Part shown: one piece after another, positions 48,801 through 60,170 of the stretch | Numbering within the stretch: the first letter of the stretch is position 1 | How the letters are laid out: every line of letters begins with the position of its first letter | NCBI RefSeq assembly: GCF_030936135.1 | Contig: NC_082600.1 | Coordinates: 6,266,821-6,330,820 of the forward strand | Origin: Gavia stellata | Taxonomy: Eukaryota; Chordata; Aves; Gaviiformes; Gaviidae | Direction: 5' to 3' | DNA length: 64,000 nucleotides | Notes under the pieces: model-generated | The model's input: the letters and a program-made list of their open reading frames with translations, nothing else | The model's database searches: none | Told to the model about the DNA's origin: nothing | Made by a program: the position numbers and the translations under genes

Positions 48801-51739
48801 TCTGTTCACTAGCCCAGCCTCATCAAGCCCATGTTTGGTTGGCTGTTGCTTTCTCTCCCCTCCTGCCTCCCCTCTGGCTCACTTTTTTCACAGCTTTCTC
48901 ACTACTCCTTCCTCAGCAGCACTCCCTTTTTCACCCTTTGCTCCTCCTTCCATCAGAATTGGTTCTATTCTGGCACGTAACACACCTCATCAAGGTGATT
49001 CACCTACTCTCTACACACCTTATTGTAAATACTGTTTGTTGCCTTTCAGTTAGTATCCAGAGCTTAACCTGTATTCTAATTTTTATTCTGATTTCAGCTG
49101 TGCATTTCATTATGCCATGCAAACTTAAAGCTAGTCCAGAGGAGGGATGGAGAACACTCCAGATTAAGCCATGTCATGGAAGTTAGAATACTTCCCTGGG
49201 AGAGAAAACGTGCAGCCTGGCTTGCCTTTGTAGACATTCCCAGCCTTCACAGTGGACATCCATCCAGGTGCTGTAGAAATGCCGATTCTTGCATTTGCAG
49301 TGAAGTATTTTTGAGAATTGGGTGCTGGGAGATCTTGCTCCAAGGAAGAAAGACCAGCTGCAACACTTTGCCAATACATGCTGATAAAACACGTGTGAGA
49401 GGCACTGAAACACTTTCAGTGTCATGGATCCTTCTCAACCCACACGTCCTGTTCACAAAAATCTTACAGGTTGCTATTTTCTAACTAACATGATTTGAGC
49501 CAGCCATCAGGACACGCTAACTCACCAAGGAAGCACAAAAACCTGGTTATCCAGAAGAATGAGCCAGTGACTCCATCCTTATCTGCATCTTTGTGCAGTA
49601 GCATTGCAACTTATTTTCCACTCTAGTTAGCTTTGAAATAGTCATAATTAACAGGCACATCTGTAAATAAACCACAATCCCTATAAGCACATTGCTGCTG
49701 TGGAAGTAAAGATATTTTGTCTGGCCAGCTTCATTTCAGGGTAGCAGCTATCAACCCAATGCTCATACTTCCAGTGATGCTTTTTATCCCACCTATTTGT
49801 TAAGTGAGCATGGGGAGGGGCAGGGGGATGTGACAGCTAATTAGATTTTAAGAATACATGTTTTCCCTGGATAACAGTGGGTGAAGGCAGTTTTAAAACT
49901 GGAGTAAAAGGAAACTGGGGAACCTGAAAGGGAGTAATTTATTAACTAAGTCCCTCTAAGACTTGCTTAACCTTTTGTACAGTAAATCTGTCTTAAATAT
50001 TTAAACATCTTCCTACCCCCAAATCCCCAAACACTGAAACATGAGGGAAAACCATGATTTTTTTTTTAACCCCCCTCACTTCAGCCCCAAGGAGCTTTGC
50101 CCAGAAGACATGAACATCCTCCAGTCCCATCACTTCCAGCTCTTCAGTCACTCTTCTGAGCAACTGTTCTCTTCATATGCTAAGACACAATGGAAAATGG
50201 GATAGTTTCAATCATGCATTACTTTCAAATGTTTAACAAAGACTGCTTTAAAGGAAGCCTTAAACCTTTACTATGGATATGTTATTTCTAATTGGCCGTA
50301 ACATTTGTGGCCTAATTGTAGCAAACAATCTAGACATTATTAGCCTGTTATTCCTTTGAAAAAACAGGACACTGGAGCCTTGCTGCCTTACTTGGGCTCT
50401 TTTTTAGCCTTTACTATTTTAGTTAGCTCTTAGTCATCTCCAAGGTAACAAGGCATGGGATATGTGGGAAAGAGCTGTGATGCAGTAGTGCAAAACACAC
50501 ATAAATGAGACTGTAGGAACATACTTGTTTCTTCCTGCTTTGAAAGGCACACAACAGATTTCTGTGGGGAGCTGGGGCAGCCTTAAACAGCAGCAGAGCC
50601 ATGTCCAGTGCAAGTGGCAGGTGTACTGTGCTGCGGTCAGGGCCTAGTAATCCACAGCCTGGATAGCTGAGAGTTTGAGTAAAGAAAAAAGACACCAGGC
50701 AGGAAATCATTCTTTTGAACTGCTGCTGGAAATAAAAAGCAACAGAGAAAGTAACAACAGAAAAGCACGTGGGCAGGCTTCCTGCCATTTCTGTTTTTAT
50801 TGTTGGCTTTCTACCCAACAACAGAACCTGGCAGCTGACATGAAATAGCTTTGTTTCCATCTTCATTGCTTGAAATCTCAAAATCACTATGGTAATCCGG
50901 ATGTTCAGTTCCTTTTGTTACTGCATTTTATTAGTTAGAACTAAAGTAAATGTGTCCGTTAGCTAATATTCTACTGTACTAACAATCTGACTGTAGGATT
51001 TCAGCTATCAAGATCCTTTCAAAGGATGGTGTTTTTTCCAAACTAAAACCACAACGTAACAGCTGGCTTCCACAAACTTCTCTCTATACTCATCCAGCAG
51101 TAAAAAGAGACATCATTTTGTGTGTACCTTGTACTTCGTGTTGGCATTCACACAATTAAAGGAGAAAACTGCCAGCAAGCTCAGTGCTTGGAGTGCATCA
51201 TGCTTGCATCAGGCAAGGAAGCTGGGTTTGGAGGACCCCTGGGGTTCCCCAAGGGAAACCAGGAGTGCATAGAAGTTGCCTTGGGCACAGATGCTGCTAA
51301 TGACACACTCCTGTCCCTTGTAAATGACCTGGTGAAGCACAAGGCAAACATAACCAAGGGATAAGCTAGCAGAACATCCCTGCCTACCTGAGCTCATTAG
51401 TTACAGCAGCTGTCTGTCATTTATACCCACCCTTGGCTTGATGCTCCAATCATCACCATCCAGCACTCCAGGAGAGTCAGAATGATCACAAGGCTCTGTT
51501 AGAGTGGCTCAGCAGAAGCTCTTCCCAAATTAAGAGAAATAACACATTCACAAATCCCCAGCTGCTGAAAACAAAGTCACTAATTCTGTTATCTATCAGC
51601 AACTTGAAGCAGCAATGAATGAACAGAACTCTGTAGCAGCTGAAAGGAGAATGAGACCACAGCAAACAAAACACTGCTCTCAATAGCATCCTAAAAATGT
51701 ATCTTTGGAAAGAACATAGATACAAGTGTACAGTTCCCA
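42870..51739. other. Intergenic region between convergent ARID4A and TIMM9
   Basis: No protein gene was recognised on either strand. Features present are a GC-rich island at about 46850-47350, a run of 14 T at about 47858-47871, and unremarkable sequence elsewhere. In mammals TOMM20L lies here, but its membrane anchor and TOM20 core were not seen. Two very short reading frames (44832-44894 and 44968-45144) are discussed under findings. Longer frames in the GC-rich island are overlapping, Pro/Arg/Gly-rich and on both strands, as expected by chance. Confidence 0.7.
46850..47350. promoter_or_regulatory. Intergenic CpG island, candidate orphan promoter
   Basis: A GC-rich, CpG-containing block sits in AT-rich intergenic DNA, with several GC-box-like GGGCGG/CCGCCC cores around 47090-47130 and a near-direct repeat of CCYGTCCCTCAAG at about 47000-47030. 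It could be the promoter of an unrecognised transcript or of a lost or unrecognised TOMM20L. No confident coding exon with a donor was seen. Confidence 0.5.
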
Positions 51740-51745
51740 TTTATT
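51740..51745 (-). terminator. TIMM9: TIMM9 candidate polyadenylation signal
   Basis: TTTATT on the plus strand reads AATAAA on the minus strand, about 370 bases after the TIMM9 stop codon. A second minus-strand AATAAA-like sequence is not obvious closer to the stop. Confidence 0.55.
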
Positions 51746-52117
51746 TTACTTGAATTAAATAAAAAAGTATTTCCCATATTACACTTTTTTTTCATCTGAA
51801 CCAGTCGTAGCAGAAAGGCAGTATAACCCTCCCACCCCGCTGAAATTTAAACATACCAGTCTGTGGGCCCTGAAAAAGTTTGTATCAATATTACTCCATT
51901 GTAGAGTGAAAAGGGCCTCAGAAACAGACTCCATTGCCAGTCCACCATGACTCACTTCTTGTTTAACCCTTCATGGTTTCCACTGTCTGAACAGCACCTA
52001 GAACTCTTCTGAGTTGCTGGACTGCTGGACATACATCCCAACAGTAGAAAATCCAAAATGTGTTCTTGCCCAGTGAACACTGGCCCTGCTTGTGAAGTCT
52101 GAACAGAGTGCTCTTGT
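51746..52117 (-). other. TIMM9: TIMM9 3' UTR
   Basis: This is minus-strand sequence between the TIMM9 stop codon and the candidate poly(A) signal. No other feature was recognised. Confidence 0.55.
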
Positions 52118-52252
52118 CTAACGAGGCTGGCCAAGCAGTCCTGCTTTAGCTGCCAGAGCTTCATTCTGCTGAATGTGGTACTCCTGAAATCTCATGGAGA
52201 TCCTCTGTGTCATTTTTAAATACTTCTGTAGGCAGTGGTCTGAGCAAGTCAT
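52118..52252 (-). CDS. TIMM9: TIMM9 coding exon 3 (terminal)
   Basis: It encodes [20 protein letters not shown] and [20 protein letters not shown], then GQPR and TAG. It holds the second CX3C motif. The acceptor on the minus strand is CCTCTAG. The first residue is Met where the remembered human protein has Thr. Confidence 0.97.
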   Translation of the reverse strand: MTCSDHCLQKYLKMTQRISMRFQEYHIQQNEALAAKAGLLGQPR

Positions 52253-55200
52253 CTAGAGGAAGAGGGAAACAGAAGGCTTCAAACAGTAACTAAAACACTT
52301 CCCCAAAAAGGGCCCAAAATATAATCAAATACAGGGCTAAATGATTAGGTGACTACATCTCATATTCTGTGTCAAGCCTCAAGATGAGGGACCAATTGCA
52401 CACAGCCTCTCTGTGCAGCAGAAAACACTAAGTTCAGTTTTGAGGGATGTCTGAAACATGTTTTAATATTCATTCTCATATGAAAGTCTTAATGGAAGAC
52501 ATCTCAGATCTAGAAGATATTACTATTTCATCCTTGAGCTCCTCTTGTGAAATTAAAGTATATAAAGCATTTTATTTTGCAATAAATACTAAATCTATTA
52601 AATTAGTCTTTTTTCATTCTGTTTACAAACACATACTATTTTTGACAGCCAAATATGGTCTACTGTGTGCTAGCTCATTTCAACCTCTTTTTGACCTTGT
52701 TCCTATTAGCTCTATCAGTCATCTTCTGCTTGGCTTGGTTAACCTTCACAAAAGCAACCAGAATACCCTCTGAAGTTCTCTCAGTCAGCTGGACAGGGAA
52801 ATAAATACCAAGGCCTATTCCATCCATGGTAGTATATTTTAAAATTTAGAGGGTTTGGTGTTTTCTTTTTTTCTTTCTTTAAGTGTAGAGAAAGAGTTTG
52901 AGCTTATTTCTGAGCAACAGTTCTACCAATAGGATATTCTGTATCACAGTTCTAAACCTTGCTATCACTGGGAAAGTTAAATTCAGATAGAAAGGAAAGA
53001 TGACCACTTTGCACGATTGCTAGAAAACCAGAAATTGCTTCAATTCTGCTCAGTATAAAGGGATGTGAAAAACAGAGGCGCTGAAAATGAACAAGACAAA
53101 AAAACCCCATGCAGCAGTGCACACTACCCGCCCTTCTCACTCCTTGACCTGGCATCAGCTACAGCAAAACCTGTTAAGCAGGAGTTAAGTCTGACTAGGA
53201 AACAAATTCTGGAACTACCCCAAGCCACTTCTCCCAGAGGGCGTGGTGTTTGTGATATGGCGCCCAGGGAAGTCTTGACTTGCAGGGCAGGCTTGCTGTA
53301 GGGAAAGAGGTCAGAAGCTGCTTTTTTCAAATACAGAATCTCAAAGGAGATTTATGGAGGTATTCATCTTAATTATTTGATAAGAAACTACAACTTTAAA
53401 TAGGAACATAGGAATTTCCATATCAGATCAGACCAGTGATCCATCTAGACCAGTATCCTGTTTCCAGCAAGGGCAAGAGCCAGATGCTCTGCAAGAAACC
53501 CTGTAATGGATAATTATGAACAAAGCTTCCCATAAGAAAGTTTCTTCCTAGCCTCCATCGTTAACAGATGGCTCCTGTACTGCCAGACATGGTCCCTTTG
53601 CAGATCACAGAAGCAAAAAAAAAAGCAGATCAGAATCTAAGAATATTTTTTGTATCTAAATAATCTTAAATTTAATTTCCCTCCAAGGAGCATTCTTTGG
53701 TTTTGGTCTTTCATTAAAGACTACATGAACCGTTATTTTTAAAGAAATTCTAGTAACACTTCAGGTAGCAGAAGAAAGTAGTATAATCCTCTACTGGAAA
53801 TCAAATACCAACCCAGAAAGGTAAAGAGGTTGTGCCGCTAACACTTCTGTCAGTTCTGTTAACTGACACTCCTTGTATTGTTCAAGCAGTTCAAAATGAG
53901 TTGGAAAAAGACAGTAATGAGACCTTATCCAGAATAATTCTGACCTCCTGTAGTCAATAAAAATTCCACTAAAGCAGATACAGAGAAGATTAGGGAAACA
54001 AGGAATCCTGCCTTGGGAAGCTAAAAAAGCTTTGTTTAGGACAGCAAAACAGAAGCTGGAAGGAGACATGATTTTTGCATGTGCTGAGGAGTTAAACTCC
54101 AAGGAGGCTCAAAAACAACGATTAGTTTAAAACTTTTTTTTTTTCCCCTGCCAGCAGAGTCAAGCAAAGGTTATTAGACTTTTAACCACCCAAATTATGA
54201 GATTCTGAAACAGCCTCTCAACAGCAGAGGAGAGGCAAAAACCATGCAACTAATCTTATCAAGAGCTTAATCTTTTTTTTTTTTTTGCAGATGACTATGT
54301 GATGGAGCTCCCTGCAATGCAGAAAAGTGGATTTAACAGCCAGAGCTTTGGAGGCCCATATTTCTATGACTCACTACAATGCAGGGAATGTGGATAGGTA
54401 AACAAGTGTTTCCATAGGATTCTACCTTCAAAGAACGAGATGCAGGCTGTTGGTGGGCAACTTCCATGTCCATAAAGATACCACCCATCAGAAGTTGAGG
54501 CACAAGAACCTCCTCTGATAGCTCAGAGAATGAAATACATGGAATTGCAATAAGCAGCCAATATTCACAGTGAGATCGGAAAGATTCCCTCTGTGTGTAC
54601 ACACTGAAAAGACAATACTGACAAAACCTCAAGAGGGCCTAGCCCGTAGTTTGTCTGTAGCTGATGATCTAACACATCAAAAAGCACTTGGCTCTGTTTG
54701 TTTGGTTTCTTCTTGTAAACAGACTGTTAGGGTGCAAAGAAGTATTTGTCAGCACCTTTAGACATACTTGGAGAAGCAAAACTACAATCAAGCTATTTCC
54801 CTTCCTTCCACTAACTCACTTCTTTTCTCACTTGGAAGCTACATGCCAGACACCTGTACTCCACTAAAGACTGCTAACGAGCTTTTTAGCTATTTGAAAG
54901 ATCAAAGCTAAGTTGCTTCTGAAATTGGAATGCTACACAGCAGTTCTACCAAAGGGTCATTAAAAGCACAGGAAACATTTACTTACCTCTTCTGGTTTAA
55001 CCTCTCTGCTAGTGAAATCCTTTATGCAATCCAGGAAGCAGTTTTCTGTAAGTTTATTGTATGTTCCAAGGAACTCCTTGAACTATAAACAAAAATTGAA
55101 CAGATGAGTATGAAAAAATTCTACATTCATTTCTCATACACAGCTGCATGGGCCATCTGGTGACACTAACATTTAAAGGACAAGTCATTAGAAAAATTTA

Positions 55201-55465
55201 CTATCAGTCTGAAGATTTCAGCACCAAATGCTGCCAGTACTCAAATCAGATACTATACTGTGTCTGTCAATGGTCAAATGTTTAAGTTTTGGTTGCTAAA
55301 GAACTAGTCTTAACTCAGATGATAACTTAAACTTTTTGTCCTTCTCCATGCCCCACACCTTTTACTCTATGTGACAAAGTAATATAAGATCTTCAAAGCC
55401 ACCACTCATGAATAACAGCATCTTACCTGCTTGATCTGATCAGATTCCGATATTTGCCCAGCCAT
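52118..55465 (-). CDS. TIMM9: TIMM9, mitochondrial intermembrane-space import chaperone Tim9
   Basis: Small TIM chaperone that forms a hexamer with TIMM10 in the mitochondrial intermembrane space and escorts hydrophobic carrier proteins to the TIM22 complex. Three minus-strand exons (55465-55427, 55082-54987, 52252-52118) join in phase 0 into exactly 89 residues, the usual length. The twin CX3C motif is intact: CFLDC in the second exon and CSDHC in the third, spaced as in the family to form two disulfides. The protein starts [20 protein letters not shown] and ends [11 protein letters not shown]. The start is the first ATG, matching the family N-terminus. It is convergent with ARID4A and divergent from KIAA0586, with which it shares a CpG-island promoter. 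Confidence 0.97.
52253..54986 (-). other. TIMM9: TIMM9 intron between coding exons 2 and 3
   Basis: The intron is noncoding. It contains an old interspersed repeat at about 53401-53590 (listed separately) and a few homopolymer runs. No nested gene was recognised. Confidence 0.85.
53401..53590 (+). mobile_element. Relic of an ancient amniote interspersed repeat
   Basis: The block reads AGGAACATAGGAATTTCC, then CAGATCAGACCAGTGATCC, ATCTAGACCAGTATCCTGT and onward to about ATGGCTCCTGTACTGCCA. It closely resembles a repeat common in turtle, crocodile and bird genomes, whose typical phrase is 'gaacata..ggccatactgggtcagacc..ggtccatctagcccagtatcctg'. I recognise the consensus but am not sure of the family name. 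It is a degenerate noncoding copy; the strand given is that of the recognised phrase. Confidence 0.6.
54987..55082 (-). CDS. TIMM9: TIMM9 coding exon 2
   Basis: It encodes [20 protein letters not shown] and [12 protein letters not shown], with the first CX3C motif. The minus-strand acceptor is TTATAG and the donor is GAG|GTAAGT. Its length of 96 bases is exactly 32 codons. Confidence 0.97.
55427..55465 (-). CDS. TIMM9: TIMM9 coding exon 1
   Basis: It encodes [13 protein letters not shown], with donor CAG|GTAAGA on the minus strand. A plausible acceptor (ATCACAG) lies about ten bases upstream of the ATG, implying a separate 5' noncoding exon. Confidence 0.95.
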
Positions 55466-58400
55466 ATTCTACCACTGTGATTCACTCACCTATTCTGAAG
55501 ATAAAAGTAGAGTTTCACACAAAAAGCATGCATATGAACTGCAACATCTTACAACAGAATGGAATTTTATACATCCCTGAAATGTGTTTAAATGCAATTT
55601 TGCTAGCAAACTTTCAAGCCATCCACTTGAAGGAGAGTTATCTATTTGAAATGTATCCAGTTAAAAGAACATCCAAGGTAATTTCAGGTATGAAATCTTC
55701 CCAGATCCACCTGTTAACTGTTGTCCTTTGAACACTTTTTAAGTGTTCAAACAGTTAAAGTTATTTAAAAAAGGTATTTCATAAATGTTTTCAAGCTCAT
55801 GAAGTACAACTAGGGCAGAAGTGGGGGGAGAAACAAGCAATAACATTTTCTAGCCTTAAAGTTTTAGCGACTTTAGACATCATCTGTAAAAACAGTAAGG
55901 AAAAGAGGCAAGCATGAAATGGTAGCTACTCTGAACAGATGCAGCATAAGCCTGCTTGCATCAGAGAAGCGGATGCCTGGTTTCTATGTAGCTGCATTCT
56001 CACAAAACACTTAAACCAGAGCAAATGTTCTGGTCATTGAATATAGTGAAGTAAATGCAAGAAAACAGAAGAATGAGAATGGCCTTAAAGGAAGTGAAGC
56101 AGACGAAGAAAAAGGGAAGAATGAACAACCATAGATCCAAGAATTTAAGCAAGCATCCTCAAGGAAGACTCACATTCCTAATCCAACACAGTAAACAAGT
56201 TAAGGCTTGAAAGCATCCCTGCAGGTTTCCTAGAAGAATACTGAAAGCTATCTTCCTTTTCCCTTGATTTACATATTATCTAAGACCTATCACAGATGAT
56301 AATGCAAGCTAACATTACACATTGATAAGAACAAGATCCTTCAGTTTAATTCACTTCAACTTCTGGAAGAAAAGTTAGCACTGAAGTATAATCACTTTGT
56401 GAAAAAAGTTCATTTAGCCCTTTAGCAAGGGCTACTTATAATTAATCTTGTATTATGCTTTGCCAAGTTTTGAGCAAGATATTAGTGTCTTAGAAAGCTT
56501 AAACTATTCCAGTCTCTTGGCAGTGGGAAGGGAGAGGGTAAGCAAGCCTTCTGATCAAGAAGAAAAAGACATTAATACTTATTTCTGCAATAGAAAGAAA
56601 ACTAAGCAACTAAAAATAGCACTATGGAGCTTTCACAAGCACATATTCTCCTTACGCCCCCTCCCAGTAGCAGAGTGATTGTAACATCTGCCTCTTAACA
56701 TTACACTTTGTCACTACCCTGGAAGTCAATTCAGGGATTGGAGGTAAAGAGCACATAGGATTCTTGGATTTTTAGATGGACAGCCCCACAACCAGTCACC
56801 CCGGTTACTCTTAAGGAGAGCCTACAGAATATGGTTGCTCAGAAAAAACAAGGCATTACCCAGGTTAATATAAATCTCTAACTTGTTTTATGAGAGGCAG
56901 ACATGACTGTCATCTGGGACAACAACTAGTTAAAATGGATAGCAACTCCATTCTCATTTCTCAGCCTGTTAGAAGAAAAAATTAGTGACAATTCTACAAA
57001 GTCAGTTTTAACTAGATTATTAAACAGAGAGTGAAAAACCACAGAGAACAGGAAAGGCTTCTGTCCTCTCCCAAGCACAGAAAGCTAAAAGCTTCAACTG
57101 TCAGTGCCCTTTTCTCACACTTAGTATTGCTTCACTGTGCTTGTTTACACCAAACCTGATCTTTTGTTCTTCTGTGCCTAGTTTGGCAAGCTTAAAATTG
57201 CCGTTTTACTGAACTGCAGTTCCACGAAGCTTTTACACTTGGGAAATAGCTCTGATTTAAATCAGCACAATGGCGCTATCTGATTTTAAATGTCTGAATC
57301 ACTTGTCCTTCTACAGGTGTTTTACACTTTCGACACAGCGGGCAGTGAAATTACATCGCTCTACTGCACCTCTTCAGTAGCTATAAATTACAGACAGCCG
57401 CCTTAACATCTAAAAATGCGCTACCTGAATGTTCCCAGAAATCTGCATACCTGGTTTATTCTTAAAGTATGTTAAATGTATAATTTCAAGTTTTCCTGTT
57501 GTTTATCCCCTTTCCCTCCAGCCTGTGAAACAAGAAAAAAAGCCCCATTACAGGGCTTGGCACCTTGACTAACACACCACACAGCTTCTTCCATAGCTGC
57601 TCAGACAACTCCAGTGTGCTTCAGGTTTAAGCCCACGCAGCCTGGATTACTTTCCTCTGGGCTAAATGTCATTTGAAAATTCGGCATTGCATTTTTAAAC
57701 ACGTCACACAGAAGGAAGCAGGTATTTCTGAATAATCCTCTGCAACAAGGGCCACATGGCCTGGATATGCTGGTTCACCAGGAAAGCAGCAACAGCTGGG
57801 ATGTCTCCCTTCTTGAAGGGCCCTGGATCTCTTCCAAATATGTTTTGATGTTCTAAAGAGACACTCTTAAAATAAGCCTCCCTGAGCAAAATTAGCAGTT
57901 AAGGATAACTTGAGGTTTTGATTTTTCATAGTTAGGCGTAATGGGCTTTCCATCCTCTTTCCACAGATAATAAAAGCTTTAGCCTGTTCAAACTTATTCT
58001 CTATGCAAGATCCATCCCAGCTCCCAGCCCTTTTTTAGAATCTGGAAAATGCCTCTAATATTTCCTTCTGCTGCAGCTGCCACTCCCATTGCCATGGAAA
58101 CATGAAATCACTACAGAGCAACAAGCTTTACCTTTTTAAAAAAAGCTGTTTATTAAATAAAAGCAGTGATTAAGTTGAAGATTCCTAGCTAACCTGGGTC
58201 AATCATCTGTTTCCACGGCAGGAGGAACAGGAGCCAGAACTCTTCTAAAACTTCTTGTGTGGGAATACAGCTTCCCCAGCTGTATCTCCAGACCTTGGGA
58301 AGCAGAAGGCTCATGAACATGACTCGTAAGCACTGGTAACTGGAACAGAGCTTTTGATTATTATTACTATACTGCTGGGTGGCTGAAAAGCCTGCCTCCA

Positions 58401-59886
58401 TTTAACAGCCTGGAGTTCTTACAGGTGAAACATGCACTGTAAACTACAGCAAGGAAGTTTTTTCCACCGATGTCATCAACATTAGTGTCTATTACCTAAT
58501 CTTGAGTCAACAGTATCCTTTCCCATGGAAACTAAACAAGCCCTGTGTTTTGTGTTTGTGGTTTCCCCCCCCCCCCAACCTTTTTGCAAGGAGATACATT
58601 TTATTGGGGGAGGGGTCTGTGGAGAGACACCATAAATCCATCACACTTGGTATCCTGATTAACTGACTTAGATGTAGGTACAACCTACTTATACATAGAA
58701 GGCTGTAATTTTTTTTTTTAAAACCTTCACTTCCAACTGTACACACAGAACACCACACAAGTGTTTCTGCATGTGTGTAAAAGGGAAAAAGAAGAATAAA
58801 AATACCAAGTCAAAGAAACAAGTCAAGATAAAGTACCCACAGCTTGTAGAGAAAGTGGGTTTTATAGTTGGGAATTACTAGGCTAGAACTTGATTGACAT
58901 CAGATTAAAAAACCCTCATTGATTTACAGAGCTCTTTTACTGAATTTAATCAAACTACAAATACCTATAAAAACCAGCAGGCTGCTAAACTAATCACATA
59001 AAATTCAGGGCAAGAGGCAATTTAACACCAAACTCCTGGTGCTGTGTGCCTGGGCAACCAACCCTCCATCCTGCACCCGCCCAGCGAGGCAGCAGTGACT
59101 GGTCAGAAGGTGGATGTATAATACCATGTACCTGATGCAGATGCACAGCTTGTTGTAATTTGCTATCTCATAGCCACGGGCTAGACCCTGCTCTGAAGAA
59201 AAAAAGGTCAATGGTAGAAAAGGTCTTCTAACACCAAATACGAGTTAAGATTGTAAGTCTGAAATCAGACACCCCGAGAGCCTCTTTGAACAAACTGAAC
59301 ACACAAGGGGGTTCTGTCCTGAGAGAAAAATCATTATTTTTCCATAAGCGGTCTCCTATTTAAGTTAGATTAGGCCTGGCTGATACTTGTGACCCCGTAT
59401 GATCAAAAGCTAACCTGGAAATAAAACAATTTCATCTTGATTTGGTTTGTTGGGGTTTTTTGGGTTGGTTTTTTTTTTTTTACTACATCCTTCCGTCCTT
59501 GCTTTCAAGGGCACCTTGAGCTTCCCCACCTCGCTGAGCCAAGCCCCAGCCCAACAGACCCAGCGCCCGCCAGCCCGGTGCGGGCACACGAGCGCGCCCC
59601 TTCCTCCCCACCCGAGCCGAGGAAAAGACGCCCCGGCACTAGGAAAATACCCGAAAAGGGACGGGTTTTTCTTCATCCATGGGGCCTTTTCCGTCCCGCC
59701 CGCCCCGCAGCGCCTCTCCCGGTAACGGCCGCACCTGACGGCTGACCCCGGCCCGCCGCCCCCGCAACGCTGTACTTCCTCGCCGCAGGGCCCGCCGTGA
59801 GGCGAGGCGGCGGGGCCACGCCGGGCAGGCGGTCCCTCCCGCCCGGAGCGGCCTCCTCAGGAGTGCCGCCGCCCGCGCGCACTCAC
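55466..59886 (-). other. TIMM9: TIMM9 intron in the 5' UTR
   Basis: This noncoding sequence lies between the TIMM9 start-codon exon and its candidate first exon in the CpG island. It contains a C12 run (58565-58576, G12 on the TIMM9 strand) and a T-run at about 59469-59480. No other gene was recognised. Confidence 0.7.
58565..58576 (+). repeat. C12 homopolymer
   Basis: Twelve uninterrupted C residues lie in the TIMM9 5' intron, with a further G-rich stretch about 35 bases downstream. It is a low-complexity tract with no assigned function. Confidence 0.95.
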
Positions 59887-60090
59887 CCGCACCGCCACGA
59901 GCTCGGACCGCGCGGGGGAGAGAGGCCCGGCCGCAGCAGGCCTACCGGCCCCGCCGATTCGCCGCGGGGCGAATCAGCGAGCACAGACTTACCGACGGCT
60001 TTACTCTCTTCACCGAGGCGCAGCGCTCTTATCTGCCCCCCTCGCTGCCCTACGGGAAGCGGGCGGGGCTCGGGCGCAGGTTTCCTTCCG
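59887..60090 (-). other. TIMM9: TIMM9 candidate 5' noncoding exon, two possible donors
   Basis: On the minus strand two good donors occur in the CpG island: GCGG|GTGAGT with the exon ending at 59887, and GTCG|GTAAGT with the exon ending at 59993. Either could splice to the acceptor just before the TIMM9 ATG. The start near 60090 is a guess from the position of the promoter. Confidence 0.5.
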
Positions 60091-60145
60091 GACACTATTT
60101 AGGAGCGGACCGCGCGCAGGCGTGAAGGGGGCATAGGCGGGCGCC

Positions 60146-60159
60146 GTTGCCATGGGAGC
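60146..60159 (+). promoter_or_regulatory. RFX X-box overlapping KIAA0586 start codon
   Basis: GTTGCCATGGGAGC matches the X-box GTTGCCATGGCAAC at 12 of 14 positions, and its ATG is the probable KIAA0586 start codon. RFX factors control many ciliary genes, and KIAA0586 is a centriole/cilium gene, so a functional site is plausible. Confidence 0.5.
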
Positions 60160-60170
60160 GGGCGCTTCCG
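60152..60170 (+). CDS. KIAA0586: KIAA0586 candidate coding exon 1
   Basis: ATG GGA GCG GGC GCT TCC G, then donor GTGCGG. The start context GCCATGG is strong and the joined frame MGAGAS-ELRDEILM is open, but the donor is weak. Reading through the intron in the ATG frame hits a stop at 60419-60421, so splicing is required if this start is used. Confidence 0.55.

Noticed and set aside
50423-50887. A 154-codon open frame on the minus strand
   Set aside because: No domain or splice context was recognised; it is downstream of the TIMM9 poly(A) signal and looks like chance.
59410-59882. Several GC-rich open frames on both strands in the TIMM9/KIAA0586 promoter
   Set aside because: They overlap each other and the promoter, and are Pro/Arg/Ala-rich, as expected in a CpG island.
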